A stretch of 64,000 bases of DNA, taken from NCBI GenBank assembly GCA_022750195.1, contig JAKIWE010000003.1, positions 124,001-188,000 of the forward strand, read 5' to 3'. Position numbers and translations under genes: made by a program. This document shows, piece after piece, positions 42,904 to 51,530 of the stretch (position 1 is the stretch's first letter; each line of letters opens with the position of its first letter). The notes under the pieces are model-generated. The model ran no database searches. It saw only the letters and a list, made by a program, of their open reading frames with translations, and had not been told where the DNA came from. Origin of the DNA: Thermoplasmata archaeon. GTDB lineage: Archaea; Thermoplasmatota; Thermoplasmata; Lutacidiplasmatales; UBA184.

Positions 42904-43605
42904 TCAGGCGGCGAACCACGGCAACCGGGCGGCCGGACCGGTCGGCCGCAGCGTGATGAGGTGCAGGTTCGAGGAGCTATCGCCCGGCGCGTAGGAGTCC
43001 CGCTGGGCGAGCTGGTAGAGGATGAACAGGGCCTCCTCGTCGTTCGTGACGTGCAGCGAGCGGTGCACGTCGACGCGGAACCGGGAGCGGAGCACCTCGA
43101 GGAGCTCTTCGAAGTCGATCTGGGTCGAGCCTTCCGTTCGCTGGGCGCGCTTGAACAGGCCGACGACGACTCCCGTCGCGAGACGGAGCAGCTCGCCCGG
43201 CGGCACGATGCCCGTGTGCCAGTGGGCCGGCCCCTCGGGCTCCGCCGCGCTCGGGACGACGAGGATCGAGAGTTCGGTATCGAAGGAGCCCGTCGGAGGA
43301 CCGCGGGTCAACTGCCAGGCCGTCTCGGCATCGCGTTGGGTGGGCACCACGACGATCCCCGGGGTCGCGGAAGGACCCGCCCGACCGGGAGCGAACCAGG
43401 GAGCTGCCGTCTCCTTCGACTTTCCGCCCCCTTCGGGCAACAGGTAGACCGGAAGGCGCCGCCGGGGCACTCCTCCCTCCTGGACCCAGAACCGCGCTGG
43501 TCCGGACCCAGGGCGGGTGGCGGGGGCGACCTTGGCGTAGCCCATCGCCCGCAAGGCGCTCTCTGCGCGGCGAACGACGTCCCCGGGCCCTTCGACGTGT
43601 TCCAT
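42904..43605 (-). CDS. Soluble protein of unknown function
   Basis: A 233-residue protein without signal or membrane segments. It has an N-terminal helix (DVVRRAESALRAMGYAKV), an extended basic and Pro-rich stretch, the strand GIVVVPTQRDAETAWQLTR and a C-terminal helical region (DFEELLEVLRSRFRVDVHRSLHV). No catalytic motif is evident. It precedes the small single-helix membrane gene by 24 bases on the same strand and could be co-transcribed. Function is unknown; proximity to the oxidase genes is the only hint. Confidence 0.6.
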   Translation of the reverse strand: MEHVEGPGDVVRRAESALRAMGYAKVAPATRPGSGPARFWVQEGGVPRRRLPVYLLPEGGGKSKETAAPWFAPGRAGPSATPGIVVVPTQRDAETAWQLTRGPPTGSFDTELSILVVPSAAEPEGPAHWHTGIVPPGELLRLATGVVVGLFKRAQRTEGSTQIDFEELLEVLRSRFRVDVHRSLHVTNDEEALFILYQLAQRDSYAPGDSSSNLHLITLRPTGPAARLPWFAA

Positions 43606-43721
43606 CCGTTCCCGACCTGCTGACCAAATTCTAGGCGAACCCGCGAGATAACGCTAGCGCTGTCGGGGCAGGGCCCGCCGCGGTGGTCCCGCCGGTCGCA
43701 GGGTCGCTCACACCGTCCCGG

Positions 43722-44681
43722 TCAGATCGCCGGAGGGAATCCTGCGTGCACCATCATCCAGTTAGCAAAGACCACGGCAATGACGCCGAGGAGATACGGA
43801 CCGGAATAGATGAACCCGCGAAGGGCGCTCCGCCGGGTCGGATTCGTCCACAGCGGCGAGGCGACCAGCACGAAGATCACGCCGAGGGCCAGCAGGGCGA
43901 GGAACGCGGGCCAGGCGATCGGCCCCATCCAGCCCAGGAGGACCGTCGCCGGCACCAGAAGGGCGGCCGAGACCACCACCGTCTGCCCCGAGCGGTGGAG
44001 GTCGTTCATCCTCGGGAGCATCGGGAGCCCGACGGCCGCGTAGTCGTCCTTCAGGACGATCGCGAGGCTCCAGAAGTGCGGGGGGGTCCACAGGAAGACG
44101 AGGAGAGCGAAGGCGAGGACGCCGGGGGTCCAGCTCCCGATCGCGGCCGCGCTTCCGGCGAGCGCCGGCGCGCTACCGGCGAAGCCGCCGACCACGATGT
44201 TCCAGCTCGACCGGCGCTTGAGCCAGACCGTGTAGACCACGACGTAGGTGACGAACCCGAGCGCGATGGAGAGTCCGGTCAGAGGGTTCAGCACCACGAT
44301 CGCGCCGCCGATGCCGAGCGCCGCGAGGGCGGTGCCGGCCCACGCCACCGGTTCGCTCCGCACGATCCGAGCCTCCGGCAGCGGGCGGTGCCTCGTCCGC
44401 CGCATCCGAGCGTCCAAGTCGCGGTCGAGGTAGTGATTGAGCATCGCGGCGCCCGAGGAGGCTGCCCAGCCGAACGCCCCCAGCCATGCCAGCCGGAGGA
44501 AGTTGATGGACGAAGGGGAGGCGAGAACGTATCCGCCGACCGCGACGAGGACGATCAGCGCGGTGATGCCAGGCTTCGTCAGCGAGAGATAATCGGCAAA
44601 CCGTGCGCGGGCTCCGGCCGGCTGAGGCAGGACCGCCTCGGTCTCCGGAGCGGGTCCCCCCGCCGCCGGAGCCTCCGTCAC
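43722..44681 (-). CDS. ctaB: Protohaem IX farnesyltransferase (haem O synthase)
   Basis: A 319-residue UbiA-family enzyme with about nine helices. The two Asp-rich prenyl-diphosphate sites are NHYLDRDLDARMRRTRHRP and KDDYAAVGLPMLPRM. It farnesylates haem B to haem O, the first step to haem A for the neighbouring oxidase. GTG 44681 is chosen because the conserved chain starts shortly after; it lies five bases after the CtaA stop region. It is the last gene of the oxidase operon. Confidence 0.93.
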   Translation of the reverse strand: MTEAPAAGGPAPETEAVLPQPAGARARFADYLSLTKPGITALIVLVAVGGYVLASPSSINFLRLAWLGAFGWAASSGAAMLNHYLDRDLDARMRRTRHRPLPEARIVRSEPVAWAGTALAALGIGGAIVVLNPLTGLSIALGFVTYVVVYTVWLKRRSSWNIVVGGFAGSAPALAGSAAAIGSWTPGVLAFALLVFLWTPPHFWSLAIVLKDDYAAVGLPMLPRMNDLHRSGQTVVVSAALLVPATVLLGWMGPIAWPAFLALLALGVIFVLVASPLWTNPTRRSALRGFIYSGPYLLGVIAVVFANWMMVHAGFPPAI

Positions 44682-44685
44682 GCGC

Positions 44686-45240
44686 TCACCCCCGAACAGG
44701 CGTGGGCGGAGGGACGGTCGGTTCGTCGGTCCCGAACGGTCGGACCGGTTCGGAGGGGGCGGGCTCGGTGGCCTTCCAAGCCCAAGCGACCCACCGGCGT
44801 GGTACTTCCCGCAAGTTCGCGAGGAAGGCAAGGACGAGCAGTCCGGCGAACAGGAGGGTCGCGAGCCCCAAATGGAGGAGCACCACGGTGGTGGCCAAGT
44901 CCGCGCGGACCACCCAGCCGCCGAGCAGCGCTTGGACGACGACCGTGCCGGCGCATAGCAGCGTGAGGTGGAGGAGCACGCGGCGGCTCCGCTCGTACAG
45001 CAGCGCGGCGATGGTGAGCATGGCGACCACCAGGGAGAGCACGAGGGCGCTGAGCCGGTGGGACCACTCGATGCCGGTCCCACCGGTGAGGGGCGGCGTC
45101 AGGCTGCCGTGGCAGGTCGGCCAGTCCGGACAGGCGAGCCCGGAGTCGCTCGCCATCACGTTGCCGCCGAGGAGGATCGTGACGTACGCCCCCAGCAGGG
45201 CGACGACGGCGAGGTACCGGAAGAGGTCGTGACCGTGCAT
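44686..45240 (-). CDS. ctaA: Haem A synthase, short four-helix form (CtaA/Cox15-like)
   Basis: A 184-residue membrane protein with four helices, half the size of bacterial CtaA and like the short archaeal form that may work as a dimer. It has the regulatory cysteine pair CPDWPTC in the first extracytoplasmic loop, the conserved GIEWSHRLSAL with haem-ligating His, and a second candidate His in VVLLHLGLA. It converts haem O to haem A. It lies between coxI and ctaB in the operon. Confidence 0.88.
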   Translation of the reverse strand: MHGHDLFRYLAVVALLGAYVTILLGGNVMASDSGLACPDWPTCHGSLTPPLTGGTGIEWSHRLSALVLSLVVAMLTIAALLYERSRRVLLHLTLLCAGTVVVQALLGGWVVRADLATTVVLLHLGLATLLFAGLLVLAFLANLREVPRRWVAWAWKATEPAPSEPVRPFGTDEPTVPPPTPVRG

Positions 45241-45253
45241 CGTACCGCTCCGG

Positions 45254-46939
45254 TCAGCTGACCCGGTCAGGCGTGGCGCCGATCGCCGGCACCACCGGAC
45301 TCGGGCGGGCCGCCGAGGTGGGGGCCGGGCCTTTCATCGTGCTCGGGAGCGGGTCCCCCCACGGGTCGCCGACGACCTTCTCCCCAGCAAAGTAGCTGTA
45401 GACCATGTTGTAGGCGAAGACGAGCTGCCCGACCCCGAGGACCAGCGCGCCGACGGTCGAGATCAGGTTCCAGAACTGGAAGTCGGCCGTCGGCAGGTAG
45501 GTGTAGACCCGCCGGGGCATCCCCTCGGCCCCCAGGATGAACATCGGGAACAGGAGCACGTTGACGCCGACGTAGGTGAGGACGAAGTGCAGCTGGCCGA
45601 GCCGCTGATTGTACCAGCGCTTCGTCCAGATCGGGTAGTAGAAGTAGATCCCGGCGAAGATCCCCATCAGCGTCCCGCCCAGGATGATGTAGTGGAAGTG
45701 GGCGACGACGAAGTACGTCGCGTGGTAGAGGTAGTCGATCGGGACCGACGCGAGAAGGAGGCCGGAGAGCCCGCCGATGACGAACCCGGTGATGAACGCG
45801 ACGCAGAACCACATCGGCACCGCGAGCCAGATCCGTCCGCCCCAGAGCGTCGCGAGCCAGTTGAACGTCTTGATCGCCGAGGGGACGGCGATCGCCATCG
45901 TCGAGAGCATGAAGACGAACCGGACGTTCGTCGAGATCCCGGTCACGAACATGTGGTGCTCCCAGACGGCGAAGGAGAGCACCGCGAAGACGCCGAGCGA
46001 GATCGCCATCGCCGCGTAGCCGAAGATGTCCTTCCGCGCGAGCTTCGGGATGACGGTCGAGATGATCCCGAACGCCGGCAGGACCATGATGTAGACCTCC
46101 GGGTGCGCGAAGAACCAGAACATGTTCTGGTAGAGCAGCGCGCCCCCGAGCGGCGTGCCGTTCGCGGCGGCGAGGATGTGCGTTCCGAAGTTCCGGTCGG
46201 CGAGGACCATCGTCAGGCCAGCGGAGAGGGAAGGGAGCGCGAGGAGGAGCAGGACGCTGTTGATCAGCGTCGCCCAGACGAACAACGGCATGTTCCAGTA
46301 CTCGACGCCGGGGGCGCGGTGCTTGATGATCGTGACGAGGAAATTGAGCGCCCCGAGCATCGAGGAGATCGACAGGATGTGCAGGCCGAGGATCCACAGG
46401 TCGATCCCGTGGCTGTTCGGGGCGAACGCCTCGGTGGAGAGCGGCACGTAGCCGGTCCATCCGGCGTAGGCGTTCGAGAACAGGAGGATCACCCCCGCGG
46501 GAGGGACCATCCAGAAGGCGACGGCGTTGATCTTCGGGAGCGCCATCTCCTTCGCCCCGATCATCGACGGGACGAGGAAGTTGCCGAAGCCGGCGAGGAC
46601 CGGGATGATGAACATGAAGATCATCAGCACCCCGTGCATCGTGAACAGGGTCGAGTAGACGTCCGGCGTGATGCCGAGGGTCGTCTGCGGGTCGAGCCCG
46701 AGCCCCTGGACGAGCCCTAGGTCGGTCCGGATCAGGATCGCGTAGATCCCGCCGATGAAGAAGAAGACGAAGCCCGTGACGATGTACATCAGACCGATCC
46801 TGCGGTGATCGGTCGTGAACAGCCAAGTCTTCGCGGCCCGGACGAACCACACGCCGCGGTAGTTGAGGACGCCGAGCCCGAACGCCGTGGCGGCGACGAT
46901 CAGCGACAGCTCGACGATTGGGACCGTCAGGTCGCTCAC
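45254..46939 (-). CDS. coxA: Haem-copper oxidase subunit I (A-type, aa3)
   Basis: A 561-residue protein with twelve to thirteen helices. [11 protein letters not shown] holds the CuB histidine, the cross-linked Tyr and the helix VI Glu that marks A1-type oxidases. WEHHMFVTG gives the other CuB histidines and [10 protein letters not shown] the haem a3/a ligands. The K-channel lysine is in SAIKTFNWL. In the D-channel the entry Asp is Glu ([11 protein letters not shown]). It reduces oxygen to water and pumps protons. Subunit III is not encoded here. Confidence 0.95.
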   Translation of the reverse strand: MSDLTVPIVELSLIVAATAFGLGVLNYRGVWFVRAAKTWLFTTDHRRIGLMYIVTGFVFFFIGGIYAILIRTDLGLVQGLGLDPQTTLGITPDVYSTLFTMHGVLMIFMFIIPVLAGFGNFLVPSMIGAKEMALPKINAVAFWMVPPAGVILLFSNAYAGWTGYVPLSTEAFAPNSHGIDLWILGLHILSISSMLGALNFLVTIIKHRAPGVEYWNMPLFVWATLINSVLLLLALPSLSAGLTMVLADRNFGTHILAAANGTPLGGALLYQNMFWFFAHPEVYIMVLPAFGIISTVIPKLARKDIFGYAAMAISLGVFAVLSFAVWEHHMFVTGISTNVRFVFMLSTMAIAVPSAIKTFNWLATLWGGRIWLAVPMWFCVAFITGFVIGGLSGLLLASVPIDYLYHATYFVVAHFHYIILGGTLMGIFAGIYFYYPIWTKRWYNQRLGQLHFVLTYVGVNVLLFPMFILGAEGMPRRVYTYLPTADFQFWNLISTVGALVLGVGQLVFAYNMVYSYFAGEKVVGDPWGDPLPSTMKGPAPTSAARPSPVVPAIGATPDRVS

Positions 46940-46952
46940 GGTGCTGCTTCCT

Positions 46953-47330
46953 CTACCATGCTCCGATAAGCCCCCCTAGTACGTACGCGACGGCGGCCGC
47001 GCCGGCCGCGAGCACGAACCACTTAGCGACGCTCGCCAGCGAGCGGTCGGTGATCACCTCGGGCGCCTGCGTGCGGACCCTCCGGCCGAACGGCCAGAGC
47101 CGGTACATCCGGTCGACGCAGTGGACGAGGGTCGCGCCCATGAGGAACATCAGCGCGACGGCGTAGCCGAAGGAGGCCTCGACCCCCGGTCCGACGAGCG
47201 GGCCGAGCGCGATGGAGTAGACCGTGAGCCCGCCGAGACCGAGCAGCATCAGCACGCTGATCACAAGGTACAGTCGCAGTAGCCGCCTCTGGACCGAGGC
47301 GAGGCGCGCGCCGTCGGCGAACTCACTCAA
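46953..47330 (-). CDS. Small three-helix membrane protein of the oxidase operon
   Basis: A 125-residue protein with helices near residues 22-44, 53-72 and 100-122 and basic loops. I recognise no family. It is encoded between cytochrome b and CoxI, overlaps its upstream neighbour by 8 bases and precedes coxA by 13 bases. This placement suggests an accessory subunit or assembly factor of the cytochrome bc-oxidase unit, perhaps standing in for subunits III/IV. That is inference from context. Confidence 0.65.
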   Translation of the reverse strand: MSEFADGARLASVQRRLLRLYLVISVLMLLGLGGLTVYSIALGPLVGPGVEASFGYAVALMFLMGATLVHCVDRMYRLWPFGRRVRTQAPEVITDRSLASVAKWFVLAAGAAAVAYVLGGLIGAW

Positions 47331-47589
47331 AGAGCTCGATCCTCCTGGTCGCTGTGCCCCGGAGTCGGTCGACGCGGTAGAGAAGACCGGTGATGAGCAG
47401 CATCACCACGGAGGCCGCCACCGCCGCGACGAGGGCGATCGGAAGGTAGGGTAGCAGGGCGCCGGTCGAGAGCATCGAGGTGATCCCCCAGACGAAGAAC
47501 GCTGCCGCGAGGGTCCCGATGAACAGGAACAGAGCGAGGACCATCCAGAGGGTCCCGGTCCGGTACTCCGGCGTGGTCGTCTCACTCAC
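47323..47589 (-). CDS. Small two-helix membrane protein of the oxidase operon
   Basis: An 88-residue protein with helices at about residues 15-36 and 46-68. The first helix (TLWMVLALFLFIGTLAAAFFVWG) resembles those of small oxidase subunits in general character. It overlaps the cytochrome b gene upstream and the three-helix gene downstream by 8 bases each, so all are translationally coupled. Function is unknown; a structural subunit of the respiratory complex is the simplest guess. Confidence 0.65.
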   Translation of the reverse strand: MSETTTPEYRTGTLWMVLALFLFIGTLAAAFFVWGITSMLSTGALLPYLPIALVAAVAASVVMLLITGLLYRVDRLRGTATRRIELFE

Positions 47590-48946
47590 GGGTCGGGGCG
47601 ACCTCCATCGCCGTCGGGGTCGTGACCGGCGCCCCCCGGGACGGCGCCGTACTGTAGGCTCCCTCGAGGCGCGCGCCCGTTCCCTGGGCCGCGAGTCGAC
47701 GCCGGTACGAGAGCCGGTACCGATAGTGGAACACGGCGATGACGACGGCGTTGACGATGAAGATCGGCGCTAGTCGTTCGACGATCGCCGGGATCAGGAT
47801 CTGGACCCCCGGGGTGAGGCCGCCCCAGACGGTCATGAGAATGAAGAATTCGAGCAGCGACGTCGCGAGGAAGATGAAGAACGGGCGGTCGCGCGGATGG
47901 GTCGGCTTCGACCGGTCGAGGAACGGCAGGCCGAGGACGTACAGCATCAGTACCGTCGTGGCGCCGACGGCGATGATCGGCGTAACGCCGTAGAAGTCGA
48001 CGAGCTTGAACAGCCAGAGGAAGTACCAATCCGGCTCGGTCACCACGCCGGCCGCCGCGAGATTGCCGACGTAGGTGGGCAGGTCCCAGGGCCAAAGCGC
48101 GGCGAGGCCGAAGAGGATCCCGGCGTACAGCAACGCCCACTTCGTGATGTAGAACAGGATGTGGGGCATGAACGGCACGTGCTGTTGATCCTCGGTGTGC
48201 GTGAACCGCCGACGCTGCAACGGGTCGGAGGTCGCCGGCGGGGCGATCCCGTGGGATTCGAACAGCGCGATGTGGGCGTAGAGCAGGGCCCCGAGCGCGA
48301 GGGGGACCAGGACCACATGGGCGGCGAACATCCGCGAGAGGAGCCCCTGCGCGGTCCCGTCGCCTAGGATGAGCGGCCCGATCAACGGACCGGCGTACGG
48401 CAGGCGGAGGGCGAGGACGAGACCGACCTGCGTCGCGTTGAACGAGAGCTGCGTGTAGGGGAGCAGATAGCCCGTGAACCCCATGCCGAGGGTGAGCAGT
48501 AACAGGAGGGTGCCGACGATCCAGCTGAGCTCGCGCGGTCGCTTGTAGACGCCCAAGTAGTAGCCGCGGAAGAAGTGGACGAAGGCGAGGAAGATCATCG
48601 CGTAGGCACCGTACAGGTGCGACGTCAGCAGGAGCGCGCCCATCGGGACGGAGTGGATGATGTAGAAGGTGCTGCACCAGGCCCCGGGCGAGGAGGAGAG
48701 GGACCCCAGCGGCTGACCGCAGGAAGTGAACGTCGGGTTGACCGTCGGCTGGTAGTAGAGGAGGAGCAGCATCCCGGTGATGATCTGGAAGATGAACGAG
48801 TTCGCGACGAAGGCGCCCGTCCAGTATGACGGCTTGAAGGTGAACGCCGGTTGAGGACGGAGGGCCCACTTGGGCATCCCGGTGCGGTCCTCGACGAACC
48901 CCCAGATCCGGTTGAGGGTCCGGTTGAACCAGCTCTCGAACGCCAC
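47582..48946 (-). CDS. petB: Cytochrome b of a bc1-type complex
   Basis: A 454-residue protein with eight helices, including both the b6-like and subunit IV-like parts in one chain. Haem ligands are the paired histidines in SHLYGAYAMIFLAFVHFF and AAHVVLVPLALGALLYAH. The quinol-oxidation motif reads EPDWYFL, a PDWY version of PEWY. The last 45 residues are a Thr/Pro/Ala-rich tail. Together with the Rieske gene upstream it forms a quinol-oxidising complex. No cytochrome c1 is encoded, so an electron carrier such as a cupredoxin may connect it to the oxidase. Confidence 0.95.
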   Translation of the reverse strand: MAFESWFNRTLNRIWGFVEDRTGMPKWALRPQPAFTFKPSYWTGAFVANSFIFQIITGMLLLLYYQPTVNPTFTSCGQPLGSLSSSPGAWCSTFYIIHSVPMGALLLTSHLYGAYAMIFLAFVHFFRGYYLGVYKRPRELSWIVGTLLLLLTLGMGFTGYLLPYTQLSFNATQVGLVLALRLPYAGPLIGPLILGDGTAQGLLSRMFAAHVVLVPLALGALLYAHIALFESHGIAPPATSDPLQRRRFTHTEDQQHVPFMPHILFYITKWALLYAGILFGLAALWPWDLPTYVGNLAAAGVVTEPDWYFLWLFKLVDFYGVTPIIAVGATTVLMLYVLGLPFLDRSKPTHPRDRPFFIFLATSLLEFFILMTVWGGLTPGVQILIPAIVERLAPIFIVNAVVIAVFHYRYRLSYRRRLAAQGTGARLEGAYSTAPSRGAPVTTPTAMEVAPTRE

Positions 48947-48950
48947 CTGT

Positions 48951-49760
48951 TTACTCCGGCGGGAACGCGCAGAGGATGATCGCGTTCTGCTTCTGGAGCT
49001 GGCTTGTCGAGCCGACCGGGTAGTCTCCCTGCAGCGTGTCGAGGTGGCCGTTCACCGGCGGCCCGTCGACTCTGACGGCCGAGATCGAGTCGTCGGATTG
49101 GTTCCATTCAAGCGTCACCTGAGGGAGAGGCAGGATCGCGGGACCGGTCAAGTTCGACGCCCCGTCGGTCGGGTCGTAGGTCGAACCGTGGCAGACGCAA
49201 TGGAGGTAGAGGTCCTTGCCGCCCGGCGTCGCGCTGCAGGTTCCTGGTGGATAGTAGGAGAGGTTCGGGGCCGGACAGCCGAGGTGCTGACAGATCGCGG
49301 AGAAGGCGACGACCGAGTTCTTCGGTCCGATCCCGTTCTTGACCGAGCTAGGGCCCCCGGTCTTGCCGGGGGGAGGGGCGAGGTTCAGGAGGAAGTTGGG
49401 CTCGTTCCGAAGCGGGTAGTTGAAGGTGATGACGTCGCTGGTGAGGTAGCTGTACTCGCTCATCGTTTTCTTCATCGTGAGCGGGCTTCCGTCGAGGTCG
49501 ATGAGCGGCACTTTCGGGTAGCTCGTCAGTCCCACCGCGGGCGGTTGGGCGTACTGCAGCGCGCCGCCGGCGAGCCCTCCGCCCCCCGCCGCGACCACGC
49601 CCGCGACGGCGAGGAGCTTGAGGACGTTCCGCTTCGTTTCGTCGACCTCGGTATTTCCCCCCGGGCCGACCGAGGCCACGTGATGGAGCTGCCCAGGTGG
49701 GAACCGGAGCGCGTCCGCCGAAGCGACGAACGGGCAGGAGGCCGGGCAGTCCCCGATCAC
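48951..49760 (-). CDS. petA: Rieske iron-sulfur protein
   Basis: A 269-residue protein. The cluster boxes are ICQHLGCPAPN and LHCVCHGSTYD, with the ligating Cys/His pairs and both disulfide cysteines conserved. The membrane anchor is preceded by KRNVLKLLAVAG, a twin-arginine-like signal with Lys-Arg in place of Arg-Arg, which fits export of a folded protein by the Tat genes just upstream. Before the signal is a 37-residue extension with CPASCP and a double His, unusual for the family. The start overlaps the preceding gene (ATGA). Confidence 0.93.
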   Translation of the reverse strand: MIGDCPASCPFVASADALRFPPGQLHHVASVGPGGNTEVDETKRNVLKLLAVAGVVAAGGGGLAGGALQYAQPPAVGLTSYPKVPLIDLDGSPLTMKKTMSEYSYLTSDVITFNYPLRNEPNFLLNLAPPPGKTGGPSSVKNGIGPKNSVVAFSAICQHLGCPAPNLSYYPPGTCSATPGGKDLYLHCVCHGSTYDPTDGASNLTGPAILPLPQVTLEWNQSDDSISAVRVDGPPVNGHLDTLQGDYPVGSTSQLQKQNAIILCAFPPE

Positions 49761-49942
49761 GAGAACGACCTCCCGCGGGTGTCGGAGGTCATGTCGTCCG
49801 GGATCGAGGGGTCCGGGACCGGCGCGGTGCCCGGCAGCTCCGCCCGGTCGCTTCCGTAGTACACCGCCCAGGTGATCGCGATCCCGAGCAGGATCACCAG
49901 CACCTCGACGAGGGTCACCTGGTCGTTGATGGAGAGCACCAT
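49757..49942 (-). CDS. Small single-helix membrane protein upstream of Rieske
   Basis: A 61-residue protein (MVLSINDQVTLVEVLVILLGIAITWAVYYGSD) with one N-terminal helix and a polar tail of about 30 residues. Its start overlaps the stop of the TatA/B-like gene (TGATG) and its stop overlaps the Rieske start (ATGA), so it is coupled to both. It could be a small subunit of the cytochrome bc complex or a Tat component. No family is recognised. Confidence 0.6.
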   Translation of the reverse strand: MVLSINDQVTLVEVLVILLGIAITWAVYYGSDRAELPGTAPVPDPSIPDDMTSDTRGRSFS

Positions 49943-50289
49943 CAGCGCCCCCTCGGCGGTTCGCCCGGCGAGGGCGTCCGCGCGGTCGCCCAACCGCCGG
50001 AGGGGACCGAGGCGTACGCCGGGACGAGCTCGGTGGTCGTGACGCTCGTGCCGTCCGTCCTCGGTTCCCACTCGAGCAACGTCGCTCGGATCGACGGGGT
50101 CGCGCCAGCGACCGGGCTCGGCAGGTCGGCCGCCTGGCGGAGTTCGCCGAGCAGCTCCGCCTTGATCTTCATCGCCCGGCCGTACCACCGGCCGACCTGG
50201 CGGACGAACGCGCCGCTGTTCTGGCCGAACACCAGGAACGCCGCGACCCCGAGCAGGATCACCCAGTCGACCTCAGAGAACAGCGCCAC
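49942..50289 (-). CDS. TatA/TatB-like protein
   Basis: A 115-residue protein with one N-terminal helix (VDWVILLGVAAFLVFG), a short hinge and an amphipathic helix (SGAFVRQVGRWYGRAMKIKAELLGELR), which is the TatA/B architecture. The usual F-G-P after the helix is replaced by FGQNSG, and the tail is longer than in TatA, so TatB-like function is possible. It lies directly after tatC in the operon (gap of 5 bases). Confidence 0.7.
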   Translation of the reverse strand: MALFSEVDWVILLGVAAFLVFGQNSGAFVRQVGRWYGRAMKIKAELLGELRQAADLPSPVAGATPSIRATLLEWEPRTDGTSVTTTELVPAYASVPSGGWATARTPSPGEPPRGR

Positions 50290-50294
50290 CTAGC

Positions 50295-51116
50295 TCACGC
50301 CCCCGCCGCGATGGACCGGAGCTGACGCGCCCGTTCCCAGCGCCGAGCGAACCAGGCCCCGGCGAGGTACAGCGCGATCATCGGGACCGCGACGAGGACC
50401 ATCGTGATCCCGGAGTTGTCGGGGGTAACGACCATGCCGAACAGCAGCGCTCCGATCACGGCTCCGCGCCAGTGCTTCTTCCAGGCCGCCGCGCGGACGA
50501 GCCCGAGGCGGGTGAGCCCGTAGATGAACACCGGAAGCTCGAAGACGACCCCGAAGGCGAGCGAGTAGAGGAGCGCGAACGTGGCGAACTGTTGCACCCC
50601 GATGACCGGGGCGAGGCCCATCGCCGCAACGTACCGGAACAGGAGCCGGAAGGTGAGGGGCGTTAGGAGCGTGAAGCCGATCGTCGTGCCCACCGCGAAC
50701 AACGCGGTGGCCGGGAGCGCGATCCGACGGACGAGGTGGCGCTCGTCGCGCCGGAACGCCGGCATCAAGAACGCCCCTACTTCGTGGGCGATCCACGGCA
50801 TTCCGACCATCAGGGTCAGGATCGCCGCGATCTCCATCTGGACGACGATGGAGTCGCCGACGCCGACGTTCAGGAGCTGCACGTTCGGCGGGAGCATCCA
50901 GGCGACGGTCGCCCGGAACACCTGGGCGGTGACGTTGTCGAACGGGTCGGGAAATGGGTAGGCGAAGGGAACCGTCCAGCCGAAGAACCGAAACGAGAAC
51001 GGGACCAGGCGGAAAGTCACCAGGAAGCCGAAGATCGGGGCGAGGACGTAGACGATGCGGACGAACCGCTGTCGGCCTTCCTGGACGACCTCCAGGATCC
51101 TCGCGAGATCGCCCAT
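50295..51116 (-). CDS. tatC: Sec-independent protein translocase TatC
   Basis: A 273-residue protein with six helices. The segments IAAILTLMVGMPWIAHEVGAFLMPAF and the following E-R-x-L-V-R, then FGVVFELPVFIYGLTRLG and TPDNSGITMVLVAVPM, are the TatC signatures; the first loops deviate somewhat from bacterial TatC. It exports folded proteins with a twin-arginine signal. It starts the run of overlapping or closely spaced genes that leads into the Rieske protein, a typical Tat substrate. Confidence 0.9.
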   Translation of the reverse strand: MGDLARILEVVQEGRQRFVRIVYVLAPIFGFLVTFRLVPFSFRFFGWTVPFAYPFPDPFDNVTAQVFRATVAWMLPPNVQLLNVGVGDSIVVQMEIAAILTLMVGMPWIAHEVGAFLMPAFRRDERHLVRRIALPATALFAVGTTIGFTLLTPLTFRLLFRYVAAMGLAPVIGVQQFATFALLYSLAFGVVFELPVFIYGLTRLGLVRAAAWKKHWRGAVIGALLFGMVVTPDNSGITMVLVAVPMIALYLAGAWFARRWERARQLRSIAAGA

Positions 51117-51229
51117 CGGTCACGCCGGGCCCTCTCCGTTCGCCCGGGCGTTCGTTGACCGCCCCCTCCGACCGGGCTGTCGACCGCGCCGGGGCCCCCT
51201 CCCCTCCATCTCCGCGCGCGCCGCCGCGC

Positions 51230-51430
51230 CTACCGGTCGGCGGCCGCCGGGGCGCCCGCCGCGGCGGCCGCTTCGGCCTTGAGCTCCCGCTCGACCTCGA
51301 TACGACCCCGCTTGAACTCGCCCACCGAGCGGCCCAGGCTTCGGGCGAGTTGCGGGATCTTGCTGGACCCGTAAAACAGGATGCCAGCCACCACGGCGAT
51401 GATCAACCAGTCATCGAGCGAATCGAACAT
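51230..51430 (-). CDS. tatA: Sec-independent protein translocase TatA
   Basis: A 66-residue protein. The helix DDWLIIAVVAGILFYGSSKIP is followed by QLARSLGRSVGEFKRG, the classic TatA helix-hinge-amphipathic helix layout, then a charged Ala-rich tail. ATG 51430 is preferred to upstream starts. A TATA-like CATAAG lies about 35 bases upstream. It is 113 bases before tatC and likely the first gene of the Tat-respiratory transcript. Confidence 0.88.
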   Translation of the reverse strand: MFDSLDDWLIIAVVAGILFYGSSKIPQLARSLGRSVGEFKRGRIEVERELKAEAAAAAGAPAAADR

Positions 51431-51487
51431 CCGAGTCCTCGTCGCCGAGCACCTGGACGGCTCGCTTATGGCGTTCGTACAGAGCGG

Positions 51488-51510
51488 ACGAACCCGTCCG
51501 TCCGGTTCGT
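51488..51510. repeat. 7-base inverted repeat upstream of tatA
   Basis: ACGAACC at 51488-51494 and GGTTCGT at 51504-51510 with a 9-base spacer. It lies between the end of the PhoU-like gene and the TatA promoter region and could be an operator or an attenuating hairpin. Confidence 0.35.
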
Positions 51511-51530
51511 ACGGGAGGGAGATAAGGGGC

